Source: Hofstenia miamia (Eukaryota; Xenacoelomorpha; Acoela). From it: a stretch of DNA of 64,000 bases. The translations under genes and the position numbers were made by a program. The notes under the pieces were generated by a model. The model was not told the origin of the DNA and searched no databases. It saw only the letters and a list, made by a program, of their open reading frames with translations. This document shows positions 50,300 to 60,563 of the stretch, one piece after another (position 1 is the stretch's first letter; every line of letters begins with the position of its first letter). The DNA is taken from the NCBI GenBank assembly GCA_004352715.1, contig SCFE01000069.1, positions 103,656 through 167,655 on the forward strand, read 5' to 3'.

Positions 50300-50640
50300 A
50301 TTGCAAACTCTACAATTATTCAAATATCTAATGGTCACTGGTGAGATTAGATATATTCCTTTACAAATTCCCCCACTCTGCTTTTGTTTTTTTGGTGTAC
50401 ATTCTTCAGATGATATTCAACCAAGTTTGGTTAAAGGCTCATTTCTAATCACAAATAAAGCCCCCATAATCAACATGGTACACATTGGTTGTTAATTATA
50501 TGAGATGACAATGGCAATGAAGTTTTCAAAGACACTCTTGGATGTCCCTTAAAATATTATCCTGACATTGAACACTATTGTCAAAACACCTATCCAGGAT
50601 TTCAAATTTATGAGGGTGATAGAAAAACAAGATTACAGGA
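50300..50640 (+). pseudogene. Polinton cysteine protease (Ulp1/adenain-like), broken
   Basis: Two adjacent frames carry the N-terminal half of an adenovirus-type maturation protease: a GVHSSDD block with GSFLI (50385-50450), then, after a frame change near 50470, GTHW with the catalytic His. A short acidic and aromatic segment and a DTLG.PL block follow (50530-50570). The expected downstream Gln and Cys motifs are not found, so the active site is incomplete. In Polintons this enzyme processes capsid proteins. Confidence 0.68.
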
Positions 50641-51048
50641 AAGATCTCTGCTTTTTTATTTTTTAATAAAATACCAGAGGTGCTTGTGTTTACTGATTTA
50701 CCATTTATTAATGATTTTTGTGTGGCAATGGTCTTAATAAAATTGTCAATTGGAAATTAATCATAATGCTTTGCATTCGAATTTAATAATAATAATTACT
50801 ATTGATGTAATTTGTGAATAGTGCATTTATGTATAATAATTTGATTGTTTCACTAACAAAACATTAATTTCATTTCAAACTTCAGTAAAATATGGTTGTG
50901 TCTTATCAACTTGAAAATGATTTCTTGTGTTAGGTAATAAAAGTATTGATATTTCCCATGCTTGTAAATAGTTTTTGCTTTTACTTAATAAATATGTATG
51001 CTTTAAACTGGTGAGTTCACTTGATTAATGGGAAACATATAGATTGAT

Positions 51049-51893
51049 ATGCAAGTAATGGTTCTTGTAATGCTAGTATCTGACAGATGTGGAGAAGATG
51101 GAGTATGCCATCCAGCAGGATTGGGCAAATTTACTATGTATTTGGACAAGCCAATTAATAATGCATGTGATGTTGCAGTTATTGATATTGGGTACCCATC
51201 AAAATTTCAAAATTTCTTAATCTTAAAACACAGTGGTGGGTTTTGAAGAAAAAAGATGGAACCAAAATTTGTTTGCAGTTTTATTCCAAACATGTGAATA
51301 GCTTTGAGGACTTGTATAAATATAAAAACTACATTCTTAAACCCAAAGGTGTTTCAATACAATTTAAATTGGTTGGTAGGCAATTAAAAGTAGCAAACAA
51401 GTTGGAATATGAGTTGGATGAAGCATATGACCAGTTAGTTTCACCAGATTATGATGCATTTTGTTGGAGACTTTGGGAGAAAACTAGCTGTTTAATTACA
51501 GCTTATGGCTCTGACAACAGCAAGATTCAACCTGAAGACCCGTCAAACTATAAAGCTGAATAGCATTGTATTTACATTGAAGCCAACACTGAGGCACCCA
51601 TCTCAAATGAAGTTGACCCTGATCCAATGACAGAGAAGCATTCTGAGCAGATTGAAGATGAAGAAAACCCACCAGCTGAAGCACTTGTCCTAGAGGATAA
51701 TATTTCTGACTGTGTTTTGAATCACCAGCTAGTTGGACGAAAAGTCAGAGCTTCATATGAAAATGGTTGGTTTGTTGGAGAAATTGTCTATTTCAACAAT
51801 AAACTTAACGAGTTTAAGATTGATTTTAATGAAGAGACCTCTGATTGCATTTGTGAAGATGACTTTAATGAATTAGACTTGATTTTACTGTAA
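51049..51893 (+). pseudogene. Polinton second capsid-type protein with Tudor-like C-terminal domain, interrupted
   Basis: The N-terminal part (51049-51246) has a LGKFT..LDKPI...CDVAVIDIGYP pattern seen at the start of Polinton minor capsid-type proteins. A frame change near 51240 leads to a Lys-rich, partly helical region. One in-frame TAG (51561-51563) separates this from an acidic linker and a last domain (51720-51890) with LVGRKVRASYENGWFVGEI and FKIDFNEE, the beta-barrel spacing of Tudor/agenet-like domains. The frame ends at 51893. The last domain could be a separate gene starting at ATG 51627. Tudor-like is inferred from pattern only. Confidence 0.6.
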
Positions 51894-52748
51894 ACTATAT
51901 TTCTTTTATCTAAGCATTTTAGTACAGTATTGTAGATTTTACTGATATATTCTATGATTTATGTGTCTTGAGGTTATTGGTTTTTTGTTTCAATACTTCA
52001 AGGTTTATCTTGTTCTTTATCTTCTTACAGTTCATCTTTTTTACACATTGGTTTATTTTATGTGCAGCTCAGAAAAAGAATATTTTTCACACAAACTTTC
52101 GAATTTTTTTAATTCATTCTGAGCATGAAGTACGTATGCAACATGAAAAGCCCTTTTGTTTGATTCTCTGACGTTTAGTATTTTTAAACTTTTGGAACTG
52201 TAAATAAGTATCTTTTGTTACTATTCATTGAAAATATCAAAACAAATACTTTCAGCCTCACTACTGTTCTTAAATTGTCTTTATTTTTTGGCATTTTTGA
52301 GCCTAATTGTTCTTATAAAATTGTTCTTATAAAAAAAGTGTAATCGAATGTATAAAAATTAAGCATATTTCTAATATTTATAAATTAAATTAATTAAAAT
52401 TGATGGTCTAATTATAAACAAAAAAGAGAATATTTGAGAGTTGAGAGTGCTCTTGAAAAATCAGTTCTTATTGTACAATATAAAGCAAATGTCATGAAAT
52501 CTACAATAATACCAATGATTTTAATAACATACACTTGCTAGATTAGTGTCTGACTTGCTGACAACAAACAGCATCCAAAACACTCTTTGCAGATAATATT
52601 ATTAATTGCCAGTGTAATAATAACATTTATCAATGAGATGTATTTCATGAAACTAAACAGTAATTCCTCACATTAAGAAGTTTGCAGATTATTTAGATTG
52701 TAATTTTGTACTACTGCCGAGTTTTTGACATCACAAAGGAATTAAAGT
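51894..52748. other. No gene recognised
   Basis: AT-rich sequence right of the Polinton genes. No inverted copy of the left-side repeats was recognised, so the Polinton right terminus is not located. Confidence 0.5.
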
Positions 52749-52828
52749 TAATATTGCGGCAAAATTCTGCCTAATTTTTAACATCGCGTGATGTTAAGAA
52801 ATAGGCAAAATTTCGTCAATATGTCAAA
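52749..52828. repeat. Hairpin of about 80 bp
   Basis: The left arm, containing GGCAAAATTCTGCCTAA and TTAACATC, is followed after GCG by the mirrored arm GATGTTAAGAAATAGGC, AAAATTTCG. The arms are about 33-36 bases with a few mismatches. It could be a small foldback MITE; no target duplication is evident. Confidence 0.75.
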
Positions 52829-52913
52829 AAGGCGCCAGAGTTCTTCCGATCGCTTTACTTATGATTTTGCCTAAAATTAATACAAGCTATTGACTTCAAA
52901 TTGAAATTTTCAG

Positions 52914-55561
52914 CTATTTAACCAAAAGAAGAAGCTGGCAATGAATGCTGAAAAATTCCTACCAAAACTCAAGATGTAAGTAATATACATTTTTGAAAAA
53001 CATTACGTCACCAAACAAATATAATAAATTTTTTGACATTTGAAAAAGAGAGTTTCAGTTCAATATTTTTAGAGGAAAAGATTGAATCCCTTACATTATT
53101 ATAATACAAATTCGAACAAAATATATATTAGTTAGTTGAAATTCTTTGTGTAATGAGCAGCAATATTTGGACATTTTTACAAATGAGATTGAGAACATTA
53201 TGTGTTCAAAATAATTGTATGCTAATAAATATTTTCTGTTTTAAGTGAAAGTTAGCAGCCAAGGGTTTAACCATTCACAAATTACTCTAGCAAATATTTA
53301 TCTGAAACCACAACAACTGCTATAAGCAGACTTGTCAACGAGTCGACATTTCCAACCCGTTTAAATTTTGTGTAAGTTCGGCTCGGCTTGGCTCGCCACA
53401 TAAAATATTTGAATGAGGCTTGTAATTTTTTAAAATTTTTTACATAGCTCTTCCCATTATTTAATAAATATTTTTTAAATAAGATTATAGGAAAGGCCAA
53501 CTGACTGCAAAACATAAGAAAAATCTCCATTATCAAATTAACAATCAGAACTATAAACTTGCTTTGCCTAAAATAGGCTCGTTTTAGACTCGTTGTATAT
53601 CAAATACTCTGCTCAAGCTCTGCTCAGCTCGTCTCGGCTCGGCTCGTTAGAAGCTCGGCTCATTGACAAGTCTGGCTATAAGTAAGTTTTACAAAACTAA
53701 CTAAATTACTAGCACCAAATTTTCCTAAAAAACAGTATAATTACCAGATTTCCTATACCAAAAAAAAATAGTAAGTTTTGGGACGCTGGATTCTTATGTC
53801 CCACACAACATATTGCATTGCATGCACAACAAAGTTAAAGTTCCTACACAATACAACACAACATTTTGTTGTTGTTGTGGTAACGACAACCAACTTCAAA
53901 TCTGTAAACTATAGACTCTGTTTATTAAATTCTCTGTCAGTGAGATGAATGAATTAAAAGGACATAGTGAACAATGGGCGATATCCTAAAGAAATATTTT
54001 ACAAAAATGATACACACTATGATCTTCGTAATCCCAATCTTTTTTACCCACCTATATCCAAAAATCAGATTTCTAGGAATTATTTGTTAACAAGGTGCTT
54101 TTAATTATAATTATCCATTTACTTGAACATTGTATTGTCCTACAGAAATTCATACACTTGTTTCAGACTATACTATACATTACTAAGTAAATTATTGATT
54201 AAATTTGAAATAATATTACCACTAGTACTGTTAATTAACATGTTCCAAAAATCACAATCAATTTCTTATTAAAATTAGTAACAAAGTCTTGGTAAGTACT
54301 CGTCAGCATACAGCTTAAATGTCTTGTTAACTGGTTTAACTTTATAACAGGTAACTCTAACATATAGATGATATTTGATAGATATATAGGCCTATTTAGT
54401 ATGCTCATCCCACTTCTGATAAATAGGATCTCTCTTCGAACATTTGGCATATTTCGCGTTTGCAAAATTTTTCAAACTAAGAAATTTCCGACATCTTCGA
54501 ATGTGAAGTTGCTTGTTTCCTCTTATTTGGTTTTTCTATGTTTCATTCCGCATCTTGACTAAATGTATGTTATTTAAGTACACGATCATTTTACCTTCAT
54601 TCTGCAAATAGTCATTGTTATTTAGAGTAGCTTCATTATCTCTGTTAACCTCACTGGGAAAAATGTGAACAATTTTTTTGCAGTTTGTATTACTTCTAAA
54701 TGTGTTGGAAATGATATCACTAGAAAATCTAGTTTGAATTGAAGTATTGCTTATTATGCTCATTGGATAATTTCTTATATTATAGTTTCTAGCAAATACG
54801 TTTTTCTCAAATGTCACAGAAATATGCTTTGTCTTAATTAAATGCCCTCAATTTGTGCTTGAAATAAATTTTTTTTGACAAAACTTTGCATATTGAGTTT
54901 TATTGCGGTTCTTTCCATTGATTTTGAATATTTCAGCTGCAAACTTGATGCTTTTGAAAGGTGAATTCTCGACTGAAACACTTGTTGCGGAATTATCTTT
55001 GCAGGTTACGTGGAAAATGTGCTTTTGATTGAGGAATATTCACAGAGATCCAAAAAATAAGCATTACTTTGAAAAATAGGAGTCAATACAAAAATGATTA
55101 CCATTACACCACCATACCATCCAATTTATGAAAAATAATTTACAACTTAAAATTAACCCAAGAATAAAAGTAGTGACAATTTTTACTCTTTATAATAAAT
55201 CTTTACTTTTGCAAATATAATTTTATAGAAAATAGATTATCTAAAACATTTGAGGATTACAAAAATTGATATATTAACTATATTTTTCTAAATTTATTTA
55301 TTAACCATATTTCAAAAATATTTAACATAACAGAAAAACATTTACGCAATGTGAGAGTCTGACTTTAGATCTTGAATAAATTTCGAAATGCTCACATCTT
55401 AGTAGGACTATTTCTAAAATCTGAAAGTACGATTGTCTCCTTTCAAACATATGAACATTTTTAATTTCCTCACAGAGCACATGGGCGATTGGTTGGTCCG
55501 TTTACGTAAAGCAATGGAACAATTTATGCCCCAACAGTTTATACCACAATGTCTGTTCTGA
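52914..55561 (+). CDS. Exon-like segments of an unrecognised plus-strand gene (C-terminal part)
   Basis: Three plus-strand segments look like exons: 52914-52975 (LFNQKKKLAMNAEKFLPKLK, donor GTAAGT), 54937-55004 (ANLMLLKGEFSTETLVAEL, acceptor TTTCAG) and 55478-55561 (HMGDWLVRLRKAMEQF, then a stop at 55559). The composition is that of ordinary helical protein, and the last two join in phase. I do not recognise the family. Intermediate exons are probably missing between 52976 and 54936. The acceptor of the last exon is ambiguous (CACAG or CACAGAG); only the second keeps the frame. The hAT-type element at 53327 would lie in an intron. Confidence 0.5.
53327..53674. mobile_element. 348-bp hAT-type MITE with CTCGG-rich subterminal repeats
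   Basis: Flanked by the perfect 8-bp repeat GCTATAAG (53319-53326 and 53675-53682). Termini: CAGACTTGTCAACGAG on the left and, complemented, CAGACTTGTCAATGAG on the right. GGCTCGG-type units are iterated near both ends (53385-53395 and 53620-53660). There is no coding capacity. The 8-bp TSD and CA start mark it as hAT-like. Confidence 0.93.
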
Positions 55562-55834
55562 GTTTAAGTATGTGAAGAATTTGACAAATTTCAAAAAAGT
55601 TCATTTTTCACATAATTCAAACACAGGAATAATTTTTAGCCCAAACATTCACAAAAACAGAGAAAAATGTGTCCACCGCCAAAAATTTCAAAATATTTTA
55701 ATCTTATACAAAAAGTTTGAAAATATGCGCAAAAGCGTTTCTATTGATACAATAGGAAGTTGAGGATTAAAAAATTATATCAAAGATGTTAACAAGCATA
55801 AATCATTAAATAAAACGGACGAACTGATTCTTAC

Positions 55835-56746
55835 AAGGCCACTCTATTTTTGCAAAGTTAGTAAAACGTCTGGTGAGAGCGATGGCTTGGCGCTTGGGTG
55901 CATTGCTTTTCAGCATAGTAATGCATTTTGCAACAGCACTCATAGAATGATGGCCTGGATTTGTTAGAGTGACACTGAAATAGAAATGACCTTAACCTCA
56001 TCAAAAATAAATTTTAATCAACAGGAAAAGAATGGATCACAATAATAGCACCTCAATTTTTTTTCTTATAACTAAAACTATGTCCTGAAACAATTCTACA
56101 AGTTGGTATAACAACAAGTCCCAAGGGGAACCTGAGATCAGTTTTGGACTTAGAAAATATACATTGAACTAATATATATTTCTAAGGTCTATAATCTCTC
56201 TGGACAAAATAATAACAAAAATCAAATCTTTTAATGTAAAGATGCTGATAAAACTGCCTCTTCAAATGGATGACTTTTCTGAAAAATCATCAGATGACGT
56301 TAGAATTGCGTTCTTCCCCTTAAGTCACTTCAGTTTTTCCAATATATATTAAAAACATCATTTAGCAAATGGATTAACATTTAGTCTAAAATGGAATATC
56401 GTAATTTTTCATAAACAAGTGGAATATTATGTATATAACACTATTTTAGTAATAAGGGCAACATTTTAAATTTTTTAATGCAGCATGATATGATTCAATC
56501 ATCAACATTCCAGAAAGGTATCCGATTACATGTTTTCACAAATTGAATTAAGTAAAGGCGAGGCCATGCATTCACTTAGAAACTACATCAAACCAATTCA
56601 GTACTAAATTAATCAGATGACATTGTTAATTAAAAAAATCACCAAACGGAACCCATGGTAAAATGACCAGCAATTTGCATGACGTCGCCCTTAGATGGTC
56701 TTGCATCATTCAATAAGCTGGCAGGTGTCATGATCCAAAGTGGAGC
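55835..56746 (-). CDS. Two exons of an unrecognised minus-strand gene
   Basis: Exon 56746-56643 reads APLWIMTPASLLNDARPSKG and ends with two bases of a Cys codon before GTGATT. Exon 55974-55835, after a TTTCAG acceptor, supplies the third base and reads VTLTNPGHHSMSAVAKC, then QAIALTRRFTNFAKIEWP, with donor GTAAGA. The phases agree and the sequence is protein-like, but I do not recognise the family. The remaining exons are not located. The 3' end would run toward the plus-strand gene ending at 55561, so the two would be convergent or interleaved. Confidence 0.5.
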
Positions 56747-56789
56747 CTAGGCTCAACCTTCTTAACTACTTCTAATCAAATCTTTAGCA

Positions 56790-57480
56790 TATTGAGTACA
56801 TAATCAATTACAGCAACTCAGTTTGGATTTAGAAGTGGTTTACAATGAATGATGCAGTTATGTAGCAAAAAAACTGGTGAAATTCTCTTGATAAGCAACA
56901 GCATGGTGATCTTGCATGTTTAGATCTCTCTTAGCATTTGATTCAATAGACCGTAGCAAATTAATCAAAAAGCTAAACTGTATAGGTTTGTCGCCAAATA
57001 ATACTAGACTAATTGAGATTTCTTAAGTAGTAGGAAACCATGAGTCATAATTAATTCTCTAATTTCTAACTGGCTGTATATCAAAAAGGGCCTTTTAATT
57101 TGATGTCTATGTCAATCTTATTCAATACACAGACAATAATTGCATATTCTACCTTCTACGCAAAAAAGTCATTAGATAGTTCAATAAAACAAGTTGAATC
57201 TAACTGCCAGTTACTAAGCCAGTATTTTCAATGCACAATTTACGCATTAGTAACAAGAAAACGCAATTTTGCATAAGGAATCCCAGCTTTAACAATAACT
57301 TGCATACAAACAATAATTTGACTATCAAAAATGCAACTATTTCTGCAATTGATAATTATAAGGCAATGGAATAATATACCCAAAGATATTAAGCAAATTA
57401 AGAAATTGAAAGAAATCTGAAATTTATTCTATAACAAAAAATGGTCTTAGGAAGATTTTGGACTGGCTACAAACTCTAAA
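56790..57480 (+). pseudogene. Second LINE reverse transcriptase remnant (CR1/Jockey-like)
   Basis: Broken plus-strand frames show QFGFRSG (56820), LAFDSIDRSKLIKKLNCIG (about 56930-56990), corresponding to the LSKAFDTIDH...LLKKL block of CR1/Jockey RTs, and a possible altered catalytic box YTDNN (about 57128). Many stops are present. Confidence 0.7.
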
Positions 57481-58960
57481 ATAGGGATGACATGATTATA
57501 TAATTTAATCTATTATTAGCCTGTTTGCTAATTTATAGGTTGTGAAGTTACTGCTTACTTCTCCTAATTACTGATTATGTTCTCTTAAAAGACAGATGCA
57601 ATATTGTGGAATACACATTATGATGCCTTGATTGCAGAAATCGATTGCACACCACAGTGAACATGGACCTCAATTTCTGATTGCTTGCCATGTATCACAG
57701 CTTGTGAATCTTGTGTAGGATTCCCTCATTAAAATAATTACGTGTGAACATAAAATTCACCGATATTAGTGTAATACAAGCTATGAAATATATTGCTCTC
57801 AATGAAACTAAATATTTTGTTGCTGTATTCAATGCTACTGCTGGTAAATATGCATTGTTAACTATATTGCAAAGACATACCCTTGCAAGAATATTTGTTA
57901 TGTGCTTAATTTAGTAGCGGAGTAAGAGTGAAAATGAAAGAGCATACTCTCCACTATCATGTCTTGCCTTTAGACTAATCATAGCATTTATATACGAGTT
58001 TAAATTTTTTTCTAGGATCATGAGAAATTTCCGAAAATCCAGGGATGTTTAAAGTTTTGCTTTATGCATTGTTAAGCAGTCATAGACCACTATCAGAGGT
58101 CTAGCCAGAAAATATATATGAGGAGTGCATTTGCAAATGTGCTGCCTCTGCAAGTTGCAGCTAGGAAAGTCTTAGTTTACTTCTCTAAACCTACTAGATG
58201 TATACTACAATCTTGATTTCCAATATAGTAATTACGCAATTTTGCAAATACGACATATAAGCCATATACTTGCATGTTGGATAATTCTCCTATGTTATAA
58301 AGCGCCAAGCCTACTGGAAGGCAATGATAGCACTTAGATAAAATTTGAAATTCAAATTCCTGTGTACATAAAGTAGATTCTCTTATTAGATTATATAAGT
58401 GCAGTGAGTTCTAGTAATGTATTTTGACATAGGGCCCTTTCAACATATTAATACTAGGACAAACAAAAACTAAGAGGATGCAAGAATTTGTACAGTAAGC
58501 TACAAGCGTAATATAAGCAATCAAAAATTGAAATTCATCATTTGACCAGCTACAATGGAAAACATCAAGCAATACAATCTGTCCAACACTGCGACTCATT
58601 GCATGTTTGTCAGTTTTTGACATTACAAACTTTCGTTTATTTCACAGTAAATTTTGGCCTTGTCAATATGTCCCTGTCCTTATTAGAAACGTCTCTAGAC
58701 GTTCATTATAATGATGAAAAAACTACAAAAAATATATATCAATGTAATCTAAATATTGCATTATATATTGATTACAAGCAGCTATTTAAACTTCAATACT
58801 AAATATGATTTCACTTAATTGGATTATAATTAATCTTTTAAAATTAAAAGCTCTTTCATGCACCTTTACCATAAAGATGTATCAACTAAAAGTCTGAACG
58901 TGTACAGACGTATATGAATTTTGATTGCTTTTAACTTGACAATTTAAGTATATCAAAATT
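57481..58960. other. No gene recognised
   Basis: AT-rich sequence with short frames only. Opposed frames at 58411-58623 and 58542-58802 are overlapping and featureless. Confidence 0.5.
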
Positions 58961-58978
58961 AATTGAAAACATTATTAG

Positions 58979-59098
58979 ATATGCATGTGTACAAACAAAT
59001 TTTTCAATTGTATGAACCATTCTATTGCGTTATCCATTTGAAATTTTTCTTTCACATATTTTTCACAACATACGAGCATAAGTTCTTCTAGTCAGTCA
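58979..59098 (-). other. Possible BTB/POZ-like coding fragment
   Basis: A 38-codon minus-strand stretch (LEELMLVCCEKYVKEKFQMD, then NAIEWFIQL) resembles the helical end of BTB domains, where L..CE..L......DNA precedes a leucine-rich helix. Upstream and downstream parts were not found. It may be a pseudogene fragment or chance. Confidence 0.25.
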
Positions 59099-60507
59099 TT
59101 GTTCTTGAGCGGTTCTCTATAATTCTGAGGATGTACCAAGGAATCGTTGGTTGGAAGCAACAGCCACCAAGAATGAATGACATAATTTCATATGCTTCAA
59201 TAAGATAAGGATATTTGTAAAACTTAGTGGCATATCCAATTGATAATTGATGACGTAGGAGTGTGTGAAAGCAATTAGTACACATCAAATCAAAAAGAAT
59301 GCAATGATGAGATTGACACTTAATAAAACATATCAGTGTTGTAAGCAATGCGAGGAATGGTGGAATGCCCCCAACATACTTTTAAACTTCATTTTGATTT
59401 GTTAAATCAAGATTTTCGAAAAAAATTTAAATATTTAAAAGCGAAGGTCTAAAACTGTATTTTAGGCTTTGCACTACTTTGATTACTCATTTAATCATGA
59501 CTGAAAAAATGATCTTTACGCCCCTGAAACAGGATAGTAATTCGAGATTAAGTAGTAAAGGATTGGCAATTAACACATTAGGATTTACTGAACCTTGTTT
59601 ATTCTTCTATGGCAAGGCGTAAAAATATGTTTTGAGACTTTGATATCAGGCCTGATTCTTAAGTCTAGAAGTAAAAATATATAGACTGGAAATACAATAT
59701 TTAAATGCAAAAAATTAAAGAGCTGTGAAACTTGGTATCATTGAAAACCATCTCCAATTCCTACAATTATCAGGCATCAAGATGACAAATTATATCATTC
59801 GATCATTAGCAGTCTATTACATCCACTCTCCTGCATGCTAAACATGAGGGCATACTATTCAAATGAAAGACTAAAACCGCGTCTTCCTGCTTGCAAAAAT
59901 GTAAAAACAGAAGGAGAATTTTCAGTTTTTCCAGACCGGTTTCTGCGAAACTGAATTGAATTTTCAATTTTGCTTCTCCTGTATTGGAGTAATCAATATA
60001 TAACTCTTCAATAGCTTTATTGTTTGTAGTTGTACGATCTCATATACTTTACAATTTTAAAGTATTAATTACAAACTTCATTTTGTAAATATTAACATAC
60101 AATTTACGACATATTAATGTACAAAATTTTACAAACAAGCAAATTTTTAAGAATAAGATAAAATATTAGAAATAAAATAATTTACAAAATATATAAATAA
60201 TAAATAAACAGGTTCGATAGTTTCAACAGGCATTCAATTTTTTATGGGTATCCTAAACTATATTGTGCTGCCAATAGGTTTTGTTTCAATAGTTTTTTTA
60301 ATTGTAAGTTGTTCCACATATTTACAGTAATATATGGGTAGCTCTTCCTCCATTTCTGAGTTTTGGAAGGTACTTGATATATGCATCTTTTTCCAATTCT
60401 TTTTATATAATGTATCTAGTGAGAAAGTCTGTCAATTCTGTATGATAGTTAATGTGCTTATAAATGTTTACTACAACTGATGTACTTGATATAGTAAAAG
60501 GTGCAAG
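59099..60507. other. No gene recognised
   Basis: AT-rich. An 86-codon minus-strand frame at 59088-59348 has no known domain. Confidence 0.5.
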
Positions 60508-60508
60508 A

Positions 60509-60563
<55 letters not shown>

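Noticed and set aside
55478-55561. Alternative minus-strand reading of this segment (SIALRKRTNQSPMCS with a GTGAGG donor)
   Set aside because: The plus-strand reading has a better polypyrimidine acceptor, a more protein-like sequence and joins in phase to the exon at 54937; the minus reading is Cys-rich and lacks a clear acceptor, though it is not excluded.
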